Of a DNA stretch of 64,000 nucleotides, positions 15,951 to 24,227 are shown in pieces; position 1 is the stretch's first letter, and each line of letters opens with the position of its first letter. The notes under the pieces are model-generated. The model was not told where the DNA came from. It saw only the letters and a list, made by a program, of their open reading frames with translations, and searched no databases. The position numbers and the translations under genes were made by a program. The stretch is from Synechococcus sp. 1G10 (GTDB taxonomy: Bacteria; Cyanobacteriota; Cyanobacteriia; PCC-6307; Cyanobiaceae). The stretch covers positions 114,464-178,463 of the forward strand of contig NZ_NQKW01000006.1 of assembly GCF_002252625.1 (NCBI RefSeq), written 5' to 3'.

Positions 15951-18914
15951 CTACCGATCCCCCGGCAGCACCCAGCGGTAGAGGACTTGCTGAGCCCCCC
16001 TCGGCCCCAGCTTCTTCGCATCGCTGATCCCCCCCAGGCTTCTGACCACGGTTCCGATCGTCCTGGCAGGTTTGGTATCGCCGCCCTTGAGATCCAGGGC
16101 AAGCCAGACGGCCTTGCGCAGGGTCGCAGCAGCCTCAGGCGTCTTCAGCGCCTGCGTGGCCACCACGACCATCGGATCGTCTCCGGCCCGACGATTGCCA
16201 TCACAAAGGCTGCCTACTCCGGCCTGCAACAACAGCTCCTGGACTTCGGCCAGGTTGGCCGAGATCAGGTCCCCCCCCGCGCCCCCCTCCATGGCTATCT
16301 GGGTCTCGCGGAGCGCTTCCTCCCTGGTGTCCTGCACTTCCTTGTGCGCCCCCACCGCCTGGAGCCGGAGGCTTCGGACAAGCAGTCCCCTCCAGGGATC
16401 CAGATCGCTGTAGGGCACCGGTTCGGTCCTCGTCTCCTGGCCCTTCCCGTTCCTCCGCTCCCTTGTCAGGGGCTTCACGGCGACCAGTTCCTCTGTGGCC
16501 CAGCCGTCGACCTTGGCGTAGTGAAGGGTGTAGTCCCGGAACAAGGCCAGCTCCTGGATCTGCCGCTTGGCGGCCAGGACGTAGACCTGCTCCAGGATCT
16601 CGATCTCCCGTCCCTTGGCGATCTTGAGACCATCCGCCTGCTCTCGGGCACTCACCAGCTCTTCACGGATCTCCTCTTCCTCACGGCCCAGCAACGGAAG
16701 CGAGCGGTCCCAAGCGGTCTTGGGGATGTAGGCGACGCAGGTGGATGCTGTGCGCTCGCGCCGCCCTGCCTGACCACCGCAGATGTTCGGTGGCAGCGTC
16801 CGGCCTCCTGCGACGAAGACGGTCTCGGCGAACACTCCGACCCAGCTGACCCCTGACTGGGCCACGGGCGTGCAGATCACCAGGTCCAGGTCCTCCGCCT
16901 CCCCACGCAACACCTTCTGTGCCGGCAGTGAGTCCTTCGACTCAGCATCGATGATCAGCACCCGCGAACCAGGAGCGGCCTCCAAGACCGCATCGCGCAG
17001 AGCCCGAGCGGAGAGCCCGCGCCTCCCTTCGCCGTCCTTGCCCTTGGCCCCGGTGACCACGAGGAGCGGCTTCCCTGCTCCACCCCGCTCTGTGACATGA
17101 CCCAGCAGGCAGTCGCGCCAGCGAGCCTGATCCGATGTCCACTGCATCGTGCGACTTGCCTCCTTCGCCGGGCAACCCAGCACGGAATTGGCCTCAGCCC
17201 GATTCATCAAGCGGAGCAGCTCCCGCTCCGGGGGGCCGGCCTGGGCATCCATGGGGAGCACGACAGCGGCATGGTCGATCGAGCGAACCAACGAAATCCC
17301 TGCTCGCCAGCGATGGGCGGGCGTCTCCCAGATGGAGCCTTGCCCGCAGGGCGAAAGCAGGAGGTCGGTTAGGAGTTGGCGGACCTCATCGAGAATCAGC
17401 ACCGTGACCATGGCGCCTTGTCCAGTGAGCACCGGGGGGGATCCAGTGTCGCCGTAGGACCAGAACTCCCCCCAGTGAGCCCGATCGCCGTTGAGCCTGC
17501 TCAGGGATCCCAATGAAGGGAGACAGCAGACATAGCGGTTGGGGAGGCACCCTGGCCCTGAGAACGGGTCCCCCTTGCCTGTGCGGGTCCCTGAGACGTT
17601 CACCGCCCTGAGCTTTTCCGCCACTGGGGCGTTGATGGTCCGCCTGGGCGTGATCACAGCCAGCGAGAGCGCTGGCATTGCCTTCGCCAGTCGCTCGATG
17701 TAAGCGCAGGCTCCTTCGGTCTTGCCTGTGCCAGTCCTGCAGACCACTATCCCCTCTTCCCTCCAGAGCGCCTCGCTGATGGCGGAGGGTGTTGGGTCCG
17801 CCAGCTCCGTGGCTTCGAGCACCCCCTGCAGTTCAAGTGTTGGGCGCTGCCAGCTGTGTTCCCGCTCAGCCCACCCAACCAGCCACGCCAGGCGCTCGCT
17901 GACTCCCTCCGGGTCGTGCGCGAAGGTGTTGCACCAGGCTTTCAGCCCCTCCAGGGATGACTTGCCTTGCTTGTCGAGGTGTCCAGCCCTGTGGAGCACC
18001 TCAGCCGCCTCCTGGGGACCCAAGGCATTGCTCAGGGCGCCTACCAGCGTCAGCACTTTGGCGTAAGTCCCTGCCCCTGGAACCCGTACCGGAACTGCAC
18101 GGGCCAGGCTCACCAGCTGATCGAGCCGCTTATCACCGGTGCGTCCCAGGAAGCGGCCTTGGATGCAGGTCTGCGCGATCACCACCTGGGCGGCGGCCCT
18201 CGGAGCGGAGGTCCTCTTGGCCCACTCCTCCACCTCTGACCACGTCAGGCCCAACTGCTCCAGCGCCACCGAAGCGCTGCCCCACTGCATCACCTGGGCA
18301 ACCCGCCCGGTCTTGAGGTGGATGGACCCCGGCAGCCGCATCACCTGGGTGGGGCGATGGCAGGCCGGATCCAGGGCTCCTTCGGGCAGATCGATCTGGG
18401 CGGCTGAGGCCGCCTCCAAGATCCGCTGGTGCCACAGCTCCGACGTGGCCCTGTACTGCCCGGCAGGGATCGGCGTCGCTGATGCGATCCAGGCATGGAT
18501 CGACTTGCCGCCTGTGTCCAGCAGGGTGAACCGGAACCCGTAACGGGCCTCGACAGCAGCGAACAGCTTGAGCTGAAGGTCCCGGCTGTCGGGTAGATCG
18601 ATCTCGGCCCGAAGGCCATAGGCCTGGGTGATCTGCTCCTTCTTCGACCCGCCCTGGGCGGCGATGAAGCCAAGCTGCCGGCCCTGGTCCAGCTCCACCG
18701 GCAACCGTGTCGCCACCTCCTGCAAGATCGAGTCGTCCCAGTGGACCGGCAGGGCTCCCCCGCCTTCTTCCCTTGGCCTCCAGCGAAGGTGACGGCTTCC
18801 GTCGCCGCCATAGAAGGTGACGGCGACTGGATCTCCTGAGCCGATACCCGCTGCCAACTCCAGGAAGCGAGGGACCGCTGCGAGCTCCTGGTTCAGACGA
18901 TCAGCTACTTCCAT
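15951..18914 (-). CDS. AEP-primase / superfamily helicase replication protein (CyRepA1-like)
   Basis: This 987-residue protein is the likely replication initiator of the element. The N-terminal third has archaeo-eukaryotic primase signs: an acidic strand AEIDLPDS (about 103-110), the S-x-H motif GGKSIHAWI (135-143) and RPTQVMRLPGSIHLKTG (187-203), a hallmark of this primase group. The second half is a P-loop helicase with CRTGTGKTE (392-400) and Walker B LILDE (506-510), then a motif near ICTPVAQSGVSW resembling origin-binding helicases. This order matches the cyanobacterial plasmid replication family called CyRepA1 (recalled, not searched). It starts 17 bases after the RHH gene stop in an integrase-RHH-rep operon. 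It suggests an element that can replicate as a plasmid after excision. Confidence 0.8.
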   Translation of the reverse strand: MEVADRLNQELAAVPRFLELAAGIGSGDPVAVTFYGGDGSRHLRWRPREEGGGALPVHWDDSILQEVATRLPVELDQGRQLGFIAAQGGSKKEQITQAYGLRAEIDLPDSRDLQLKLFAAVEARYGFRFTLLDTGGKSIHAWIASATPIPAGQYRATSELWHQRILEAASAAQIDLPEGALDPACHRPTQVMRLPGSIHLKTGRVAQVMQWGSASVALEQLGLTWSEVEEWAKRTSAPRAAAQVVIAQTCIQGRFLGRTGDKRLDQLVSLARAVPVRVPGAGTYAKVLTLVGALSNALGPQEAAEVLHRAGHLDKQGKSSLEGLKAWCNTFAHDPEGVSERLAWLVGWAEREHSWQRPTLELQGVLEATELADPTPSAISEALWREEGIVVCRTGTGKTEGACAYIERLAKAMPALSLAVITPRRTINAPVAEKLRAVNVSGTRTGKGDPFSGPGCLPNRYVCCLPSLGSLSRLNGDRAHWGEFWSYGDTGSPPVLTGQGAMVTVLILDEVRQLLTDLLLSPCGQGSIWETPAHRWRAGISLVRSIDHAAVVLPMDAQAGPPERELLRLMNRAEANSVLGCPAKEASRTMQWTSDQARWRDCLLGHVTERGGAGKPLLVVTGAKGKDGEGRRGLSARALRDAVLEAAPGSRVLIIDAESKDSLPAQKVLRGEAEDLDLVICTPVAQSGVSWVGVFAETVFVAGGRTLPPNICGGQAGRRERTASTCVAYIPKTAWDRSLPLLGREEEEIREELVSAREQADGLKIAKGREIEILEQVYVLAAKRQIQELALFRDYTLHYAKVDGWATEELVAVKPLTRERRNGKGQETRTEPVPYSDLDPWRGLLVRSLRLQAVGAHKEVQDTREEALRETQIAMEGGAGGDLISANLAEVQELLLQAGVGSLCDGNRRAGDDPMVVVATQALKTPEAAATLRKAVWLALDLKGGDTKPARTIGTVVRSLGGISDAKKLGPRGAQQVLYRWVLPGDR

Positions 18915-18931
18915 CGAGGGCCGCCGAAGGG

Positions 18932-19441
18932 TTACCCCCCCTCCCTTGGTCGTTGGTCAGGCAGGCAACGGTCAGGCCTGAGTTCCTTGGAATCCGAGGT
19001 GGAAGGCACCACATAGGGGACAGGGTCCTCGTAATACCGAGACTCCTCCAGTTGATCGGGCTCAGCAGCGTTGCGATCCCGATCCTGCGTTGCCCCTCCT
19101 CTGTTCGGCGCGGATGTCAGCCGAGTGAGAACCCTCTCCGCCCAACCTGGGCCGTCAGAGTCCCGATCTGAGGGCTGCTGATGACGACTCGCTTGGAGGC
19201 CATACACAATGTCGACCAAGCGCTTGATGGCTCGACGAGCTTCTCGATCGACGCCCTCTCCAGGTGCTGAGTGAGGCTGCCCTAGATCGAAGACCTTCGG
19301 ATCCGGGCCGCCCTCATCTAGCCATCGCTCGATCAAGGCCACCAGGACGTTCTGCATGGAGCGGCCATGCCGGCCGGCCGCCTCCTGGATCTGGGCGTGA
19401 ACCTCGGGCGTGACCTTCAGGAGGATGCTCTTTGCTGCCAT
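18932..19441 (-). CDS. Ribbon-helix-helix protein with long acidic tail
   Basis: This 169-residue protein opens with MAAKSILLKVTPEVHAQIQE, followed by an Arc/CopG-type helix-turn-helix (GRHGRSMQNVLVALIERWL). The ATG at 19441 places the beta strand at the very N-terminus; the ATG at 19450 adds only three residues. The remainder is polar and probably disordered, ending in a charged tail. It sits between the integrase (5-base gap) and the replication gene (17-base gap), so it may control copy number, excision or expression of that operon. Role is inferred from position and fold. Confidence 0.65.
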   Translation of the reverse strand: MAAKSILLKVTPEVHAQIQEAAGRHGRSMQNVLVALIERWLDEGGPDPKVFDLGQPHSAPGEGVDREARRAIKRLVDIVYGLQASRHQQPSDRDSDGPGWAERVLTRLTSAPNRGGATQDRDRNAAEPDQLEESRYYEDPVPYVVPSTSDSKELRPDRCLPDQRPREGG

Positions 19442-19446
19442 GACTA

Positions 19447-20664
19447 TCAAACCGCTAGTAGCAAGCTATCAAAGCGCTCGATACCTGCAAGTACCTGACG
19501 CTTCTCGCCATGGCGGAGATAGACCGCTGCGGCCATCCGCTCGCTGTGGGCCTGCGCCAACGCAGCGGTCTTGCGGTCCATGCCGTCGGCCTGGGCCCGA
19601 ATGGTCCAGAGATGCCGCAGGTCCGTCCAAGTAGGCAGGCAGGTGAAACCTGCAGCGGCGAGATCCTTGTGAACCGACTTGAGCAGCCGTGAGGAGTGGC
19701 GGGTGTTCCGCTCCGCCACCTCCTCGCTCGGCGAGCGCTCCTTCGGGTCGATGCCAGGAGTACGCAACAGGGCGGGATCCAGCTCAGTGAGCCACTGACG
19801 AGGGTGAATCGCGGCGACGAACTCCTTGCGCACCTTCGGAGAGAACCCCTGCAGGCCCATCGGCCTTCCCTGCCGTTCCCACGACTCCCAGTCGAAGAAC
19901 GCCACCTCACTGGGCCGGCAACCGGTCGCCGCCACCACCCGGCAGAACGCCTGAGCGACGGGATCCTGGATCAGCAGGAACATCGTCTCGACGTCCGCGT
20001 CGGTGGCTGCCTCGGTGAAGGCACGCTTGACCTTCGGAGTCTGGGCGCGCCGATGCTTCGGCAGGACCCAGGTCAACCCGTTCAGTTCGATGGCCCACTG
20101 CGCCACGAAGAGCCGGTCCGAGTAGTTGGCCGTGGCCCGAGCCACGCCATCTCCCGCCCAGGCAATGGCGTTGGGACTGTCGAGCGCCAGGCTGCGCAGG
20201 TCCAGCCAGGTAAAGAGCCCCTGCCCGTGCCTGAGGAGCTTGCGCTTGCGGCCGAAGCCACAGCCCCGAGCACGGATGTGATCGAGGAGAACCCGCCGTT
20301 GCCGGTCCAGGACGGCGTCGCAGGGTTGGGAAGCGGGACGACGACGCTGGCGAGTGTCTCCACCATCCAACCAGGAGCGAACCAGTCGCTGCCCGGCAGC
20401 CAAGGCCAGTTGCCTCTCGGTGGTGGTCAGGGGCCCCAGCCCTTTACGGATCGGCTGTCCATCAATCCCTTGGATCGTCCGTGTCGTGTGCGTACTGCGC
20501 CTGCCCCAGTCGCCGCTGAGCAGCAACTTGAGGCCCTGGCGAGTGTTGCTCCACTCGTAGCGGAATGGGCAGGGGAAGATCGCCTGGCGCAGCTCGTGCG
20601 TGAGCCAGCCCAGCTCGCTGGAAGGGGTCGAGACCATGTCGGGATTGGCGCCTGAGACAGGCAC
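19447..20664 (-). CDS. int: Tyrosine recombinase (integrase) of the tRNA-Pro element
   Basis: This 405-residue site-specific recombinase probably moves the element into and out of the tRNA-Pro 3' end. Catalytic residues in the C-terminal domain are Arg250 (ATGCRPSEV), Arg350 in TWTDLRHLWTI, His373 (AQAHSE) and nucleophile Tyr382 (AVYLRHG). The first His of the usual HxxR box is Thr (T-D-L-R), a substitution tolerated in some phage integrases. Residues 1-120 would be the arm-binding region and 120-205 the core-binding domain. The gene lies 99 bases from the tRNA, reading away from it, with inverted and repeated motifs in the gap. Confidence 0.88.
   Translation of the reverse strand: MPVSGANPDMVSTPSSELGWLTHELRQAIFPCPFRYEWSNTRQGLKLLLSGDWGRRSTHTTRTIQGIDGQPIRKGLGPLTTTERQLALAAGQRLVRSWLDGGDTRQRRRPASQPCDAVLDRQRRVLLDHIRARGCGFGRKRKLLRHGQGLFTWLDLRSLALDSPNAIAWAGDGVARATANYSDRLFVAQWAIELNGLTWVLPKHRRAQTPKVKRAFTEAATDADVETMFLLIQDPVAQAFCRVVAATGCRPSEVAFFDWESWERQGRPMGLQGFSPKVRKEFVAAIHPRQWLTELDPALLRTPGIDPKERSPSEEVAERNTRHSSRLLKSVHKDLAAAGFTCLPTWTDLRHLWTIRAQADGMDRKTAALAQAHSERMAAAVYLRHGEKRQVLAGIERFDSLLLAV
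19449..19457 (+). repeat. AACCGCTA-type motif near integrase end
   Basis: The string AAACCGCTA occurs here and again at 20688-20696, with its inverse TAGCGGTTT at 20730-20738. The last two flank the integrase promoter side. They could be arm-type sites for the recombinase or operator sites; a chance match for this first copy cannot be excluded. Confidence 0.35.
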
Positions 20665-20763
20665 CTGAGCTATAGGATAAGCATAGCAAACCGCTATAGC
20701 CGTCCCGACTGGATTTGGACCGTTCTCGCTAGCGGTTTACTAGTGGAGAACGGGGTGATTGAG
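20665..20763. promoter_or_regulatory. Integrase promoter / attachment arm region
   Basis: This 99-base gap between integrase and tRNA-Pro is richer in A and T than its surroundings. It contains GCTATA and TATAGC half sites (20669-20674, 20695-20700), AAACCGCTA (20688-20696) and its inverse (20730-20738). An 8-bp perfect inverted repeat, CCGTTCTC (20720-20727) / GAGAACGG (20746-20753), encloses a nested CTAG pair. This density of repeats fits recombinase arm sites, a repressor operator, or a hairpin 3' of the tRNA. Confidence 0.5.
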
Positions 20764-20779
20764 TCGGGATGACAGGATT
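20764..20779 (+). repeat. att copy within tRNA-Pro 3' end
   Basis: The last 16 bases of tRNA-Pro are repeated exactly at 10499-10514 in direct orientation, defining the proposed element ends. Confidence 0.75.
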
Positions 20780-20837
20780 CGAACCTGCGGCCCCTTCGTC
20801 CCGAACGAAGTGCGCTACCAAGCTGCGCCACATCCCG
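20764..20837 (-). tRNA. tRNA-Pro (anticodon CGG)
   Basis: This is a 74-base cloverleaf on the minus strand: acceptor CGGGATG pairs with CATCCCG, followed by discriminator A. The D arm has GGCGCAGC, the anticodon stem CTTCG/CGAAG encloses loop TTCGGGA with anticodon CGG, and the T arm has GGTTCGAATCC. CCA is not encoded. The 3' end forms the right attachment repeat of the candidate island, and the gene remains intact after the insertion. Confidence 0.97.
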
Positions 20838-20906
20838 CCTGCGGAAGTTTACGGGATCGTCCCCGGGCCGGGTTTCTAGACTTCCGGCTCCAGGATTCAG
20901 GCAGTG

Positions 20907-21791
20907 ATGGCTCCCGACGCCCTGCTCAAGCCCGACTGGTTACGCGTCAAGGCCCCCCAGCGGGAGCGGATCGGGGCGGTGGCCGATCTGCTGGTGGACC
21001 TGAAGCTGAACACGGTCTGTCAGGAGGCCAGCTGTCCGAACATCGGCGAGTGCTTTGCCGGTGGCACCGCCACCTTCCTGATCATGGGGCCGGGCTGCAC
21101 GCGGGCCTGCCCCTACTGCGACATCGACTTCGACAAGAGCGTGAGAGCCCTCGACCCCACCGAGCCGGAGCGGCTGGGAGAAGCGGTGGCCCGCATGGGC
21201 CTCACCCACGTGGTGATCACTTCGGTGAACCGCGACGACCTTGACGACGGCGGCGCCAGCCAGTTTGTGGCCTGCATCGCCGAGCTGCGTCGCCGCTCAC
21301 CCGGCACCACCATCGAGCTGCTGATCCCTGATTTATGCGGCAACTGGCAGGCCCTGGCCGCCGTGATGGAGGGGGCGCCCGAGGTGCTGAATCACAACAT
21401 CGAAACCGTGCCGCGGCTCTACCGGCAGGTACGACCGCAGGGGATGTACGGCCGCTCGCTGGAGTTGCTGCAGCGGGTGCGCCATGGCTGGCCCCGCACA
21501 TACACCAAATCGGGATTGATGGTGGGGCTGGGGGAAACCGATACCGAGGTGATGGCGGTGCTGGGGGACCTGCGTGCCCACCGGGTCGACATCGTGACCA
21601 TCGGCCAGTACCTCTCGCCAGGTCCCAGGCATCTGGCGGTGCAGCGCTTCGTGACTCCCGGGCAGTTCGCTGGCTTCAAAGCCACCGGCGAGGGAGAGCT
21701 GGGCTTTCTGCAGGTGGTGAGCAGCCCCCTCACCCGCAGCAGCTACCACGCTGGTGAGGTGCAACGGCTGATGCGACAACACCCCCGCTGA
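20907..21791 (+). CDS. lipA: Lipoyl synthase
   Basis: This radical-SAM enzyme inserts two sulfurs into octanoyl groups on lipoate-dependent proteins. The 294-residue protein has both cluster motifs: the auxiliary-cluster Cys38, Cys43 and Cys49 ([12 protein letters not shown]) and the SAM-cluster Cys64, Cys68 and Cys71 (CTRACPYC). It also has the family end motif SSYHAGE. The ATG at 20907 is taken over the adjacent GTG at 20904. The gene lies 69 bases beyond tRNA-Pro, so it is the first chromosomal gene outside the element. It converges on the pseudouridine synthase with an 8-base gap. Confidence 0.95.
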   Translation: MAPDALLKPDWLRVKAPQRERIGAVADLLVDLKLNTVCQEASCPNIGECFAGGTATFLIMGPGCTRACPYCDIDFDKSVRALDPTEPERLGEAVARMGLTHVVITSVNRDDLDDGGASQFVACIAELRRRSPGTTIELLIPDLCGNWQALAAVMEGAPEVLNHNIETVPRLYRQVRPQGMYGRSLELLQRVRHGWPRTYTKSGLMVGLGETDTEVMAVLGDLRAHRVDIVTIGQYLSPGPRHLAVQRFVTPGQFAGFKATGEGELGFLQVVSSPLTRSSYHAGEVQRLMRQHPR

Positions 21792-21799
21792 GGCCGCGC

Positions 21800-22834
21800 T
21801 CAGCAGAGCTCCCCAGGCGCCAGGGCCTCCAGGTCGAGCCAGCCCCCAGCCGGCAGCGGCAGGCGCAGCCGGTGGGCATGCAGCCGGTAGCCGCTGTCGC
21901 CCGGCAGGGCTCCGGGCCGGGGATTCCCCCCCGGTCCATAGAGGGGATCACCCAGCAGAGGAATCCCCACACTGGCCAGATGGATGCGGATCTGATGGGG
22001 ACGACCCGTGCGGATCGTCACCTCCACCAGGTGTCCATGGGAACGGCGCTCCAGCAGTCGCACCTCGCTCCAAGCGGGCAGGGCTTCAGGGTCATCGGCC
22101 CCGGCAGCGGCAGCCCAGATCTGACCAAGCCCGGCATGGGGGCGCCGGCCGATCGGGGTGGTGATCGCCAGGGCCTCGCCCAGGCCCAGCTCCAGTGGGG
22201 CCGGCACGGTCAGAGCCCGGTACACCTTGCGGCAAGCAGCGGCAGGGGGAGCGGAGCGGACATCAGGCCGGCCCTGCGGTTGGAGCTCGGCGGTGCTGTC
22301 TCGCAGCCTGGCGCTCAGCCAGGCACGGCTCTGGGGCCGGCGGGCACAGACCAGCAGCCCCGACGTGTGGCGCCCGAGCCGGTGCACAGGCCGCGGCAGT
22401 GCCGGGAACGCCCCGCCCCCATCAGGCCCGTGACCCTGGAAGGATCGCTCCAGCAAGCGCAACACGGTGTGCTCCAGAAAGCCCCCGGCGGGGAGCACGG
22501 GCAGGCCGCTGGGCTTGTCGATCACATAGAGATCCCCGTCGTCGTGGATCAGCCGCCAGCTCGCCGGCACGGCCTCCTCTCGCCAGGGGGGGCGCTGCCA
22601 CTGGAGCCGATCGCCGGTGCTGAGCAGCTCGTCGCCATCGAGCCGACGGCCATTGACCAGGATTTCGCCCTCCTGCAGGCGCACTCTCCAGAGGGAGGCC
22701 TCGGAATGGCGGTAGCGCTCCGCCAGGAACGCGCTGATCAGAACCGGTGCCTGAGCCTGATTCACCCGGTCGCTGTAGGTCCAGCCCTGGTTGAGCCGGG
22801 CCGGCAACCAGCCCGGCGGCAGCGATTCAGTCAA
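21800..22834 (-). CDS. RluA-family RNA pseudouridine synthase with atypical active-site motif
   Basis: This 344-residue protein has an N-terminal S4-like RNA-binding segment (about residues 40-85, ILVNGRRLDGDELLSTGDRL) and the RluA fold: DLYVIDKPSGLPVLPAGG, then PRPVHRLGRHTSGLLV, and GRPHQIRIHLASVG with LLGDPLYG. The motif normally reads HRLDR-x-TSG, with the Asp as catalytic nucleophile; here it is HRLGR, so the key Asp is Gly. HRLGR variants occur, as I recall, in some plant and cyanobacterial relatives, so this may be a subgroup trait. It overlaps the upstream response regulator gene by 8 bases, so the two are co-transcribed. Confidence 0.85.
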   Translation of the reverse strand: MTESLPPGWLPARLNQGWTYSDRVNQAQAPVLISAFLAERYRHSEASLWRVRLQEGEILVNGRRLDGDELLSTGDRLQWQRPPWREEAVPASWRLIHDDGDLYVIDKPSGLPVLPAGGFLEHTVLRLLERSFQGHGPDGGGAFPALPRPVHRLGRHTSGLLVCARRPQSRAWLSARLRDSTAELQPQGRPDVRSAPPAAACRKVYRALTVPAPLELGLGEALAITTPIGRRPHAGLGQIWAAAAGADDPEALPAWSEVRLLERRSHGHLVEVTIRTGRPHQIRIHLASVGIPLLGDPLYGPGGNPRPGALPGDSGYRLHAHRLRLPLPAGGWLDLEALAPGELC

Positions 22835-23588
22835 CCAGACCGTTCTCGAGGGCGTAGCGCACCAGTTCGGTGCGGCTGGTGGTGCCGGTCTTAGTGAACA
22901 GGCGGCTCACGTACTTCTCGACATTGCGGATCGAGGTTTCCAGGCGGCGGGCAATCTCCTTATTCATCAACCCCTCGGCCACCAGCTGGAGCACGCTCGC
23001 CTCGCGGGGGGTGAAGGAATGAATGGCCGGTGTGGCGCTCTTGTGGGAGCCGGTCTGCTGCAGCAGGGAGCGGATCTCGGTGATCTGACGCGCCATCTGG
23101 CCGATGTCTGCATCGGCATAGCGCGCCGCCTCGGCCAGCAGCCGCTCCTGACGGCGCACCACGTTGTGCACCCGCGCCACGAGCTCATCCGGGTCGAAGG
23201 GCTTGGGGATGTAGTCGTCGACCCCAGCCTGGAAGCCCTCGATCCGGTCGGCCGTCATGCCCTTGGCGGTGAGGAAGATCACCGGAGTGCCCCCCAGGCG
23301 CTCGTCGCCCCTCAGGCGCTTGAGCAGGCCGTAACCATCCAGGCGCGGCATCATCACGTCGCTGATCACCAGGTCGGGAATGAGCTCCTGCGCCGCCGTC
23401 CAGCCCTCCTCGCCGTCTTTGGCGGTGGTGACTTCAAAACCCTCATCCTCCAGATAGGCCTGGACTGCGGTTCGCAGGCCCGGTTCATCGTCGACCAACA
23501 ACAGCCGGGCCGGAGCCGGTGGGCTGATCGGAGTGTCCTCGCCGCTGCTCTCCCCTTCCGGCCTGCTGGTGGAATCGATCTGGCTCAT
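22827..23588 (-). CDS. Two-component response regulator, receiver plus LuxR-type HTH
   Basis: This 253-residue regulator has a CheY-like receiver at about 28-150 with the acidic pair VDDE, phospho-acceptor Asp77 (DLVISDVMMPRLDG), Thr/Ala switch and Lys109 (LTAKG). After a linker, a LuxR/NarL helix-turn-helix follows (FTPREASVLQLVAEGLMNKE). It ends with the recognition helix NVEKYVSRLFTKTG. It resembles the Ycf29/TctD-like regulators conserved in cyanobacteria and red plastids, but I cannot confirm orthology. No partner histidine kinase is nearby. It lies 52 bases after a secreted protein gene and overlaps the pseudouridine synthase downstream. Confidence 0.9.
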   Translation of the reverse strand: MSQIDSTSRPEGESSGEDTPISPPAPARLLLVDDEPGLRTAVQAYLEDEGFEVTTAKDGEEGWTAAQELIPDLVISDVMMPRLDGYGLLKRLRGDERLGGTPVIFLTAKGMTADRIEGFQAGVDDYIPKPFDPDELVARVHNVVRRQERLLAEAARYADADIGQMARQITEIRSLLQQTGSHKSATPAIHSFTPREASVLQLVAEGLMNKEIARRLETSIRNVEKYVSRLFTKTGTTSRTELVRYALENGLVD

Positions 23589-23640
23589 GGACCGGCAACC
23601 GGCTGGCGTTGGAAGGAATCTATCCAGGCCTGCGCGGCGG

Positions 23641-24165
23641 TCAGAGGTTGCCGGCGGGCACCACCTGCTCCCGTTCCACCCGGTTGCCGCTGTAGCCGTG
23701 CTGAAGAGCCAGGCTGCGCAGGCTGTTGGGGTCCTTGCCGGCCTGCTCGGGGAAGCAGGTGGCCCACCAGACCAGATGATCGATGCGGTTGGCCGGCGTG
23801 ACCACTCCGCCGGGATTGAGTTCCCGCAGGATCAGGTTGCGGCCGTCGTTGGTGACCCGCAGCGGCGCTGTGGGCGAACACTGGACAGTCTCGGAGCGGA
23901 CCTTGACGTCGTTGGGCAGCTCCTCCCAGACCTTGATCCGCCAGACCTGGGGCTGGACGGGATCGGCACTGATGCCGAACACCCCCAGGGCCTGCTTACC
24001 GTCTGCGATGTCCCGCTCAAATAACAGGGCCAGCCCGGCGGGGCGGTTCTGATCCGGACGCACGAACACGCTCTGGGCCCCGGCTGAGGGCATGGAGATC
24101 AGCGCCGCCGGGGCGAGGCCGGCCAGGGCAACAGCCACAAGCCGCAATCGCGAGGTTGAAGCCAT
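23641..24165 (-). CDS. Periplasmic hypothetical protein
   Basis: This 174-residue protein has a clear signal peptide: basic start, LVAVALAGLAPAALI core, and a likely cleavage after PSAGAQ near residue 31. The mature part is mixed alpha/beta with two Cys (QCSPTAP and WATCFPEQ) that could form a disulfide. No family is recognised, but the compact form suggests a conserved picocyanobacterial protein. It lies upstream of the response regulator on the same strand and is divergent from the cysteine desulfurase gene. Confidence 0.7.
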   Translation of the reverse strand: MASTSRLRLVAVALAGLAPAALISMPSAGAQSVFVRPDQNRPAGLALLFERDIADGKQALGVFGISADPVQPQVWRIKVWEELPNDVKVRSETVQCSPTAPLRVTNDGRNLILRELNPGGVVTPANRIDHLVWWATCFPEQAGKDPNSLRSLALQHGYSGNRVEREQVVPAGNL

Positions 24166-24227
24166 CGGCTGGTTCAGGGCTGCTGAGTTGTCAGCATGGA
24201 ACGGTTCGCCGGGGATGGGAAGGAGGG

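Larger units (their letters stand above)
10499..20779. mobile_element. Candidate tRNA-Pro integrated genomic island / phage-satellite-like element
   Basis: The element is bounded by a 16-bp direct repeat: one copy at 10499-10514 and one at 20764-20779, the latter being the 3' end of tRNA-Pro(CGG). A tyrosine recombinase gene lies just inside the tRNA end, the usual arrangement for tRNA-targeting elements. The interior holds an integrase, ribbon-helix-helix protein and primase-helicase operon, several short phage-like genes, one small-terminase-like gene, and two hydrolase cargo genes at the far end. No structural phage genes, portal or large terminase are visible, so it is not a complete prophage. 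The gene set resembles phage satellites (PICI-like) or the tycheposons described in marine picocyanobacteria. The boundaries are inferred from the repeat alone. Confidence 0.72.

Noticed and set aside
10499..20779. Complete prophage
   Set aside because: No capsid, portal, tail, large terminase or lysis gene is visible; only integration, replication and a terminase-small-like gene.
20759..21244. 161-codon frame starting in tRNA-Pro
   Set aside because: Its first residues are a translation of the tRNA and the rest overlaps lipA out of frame.
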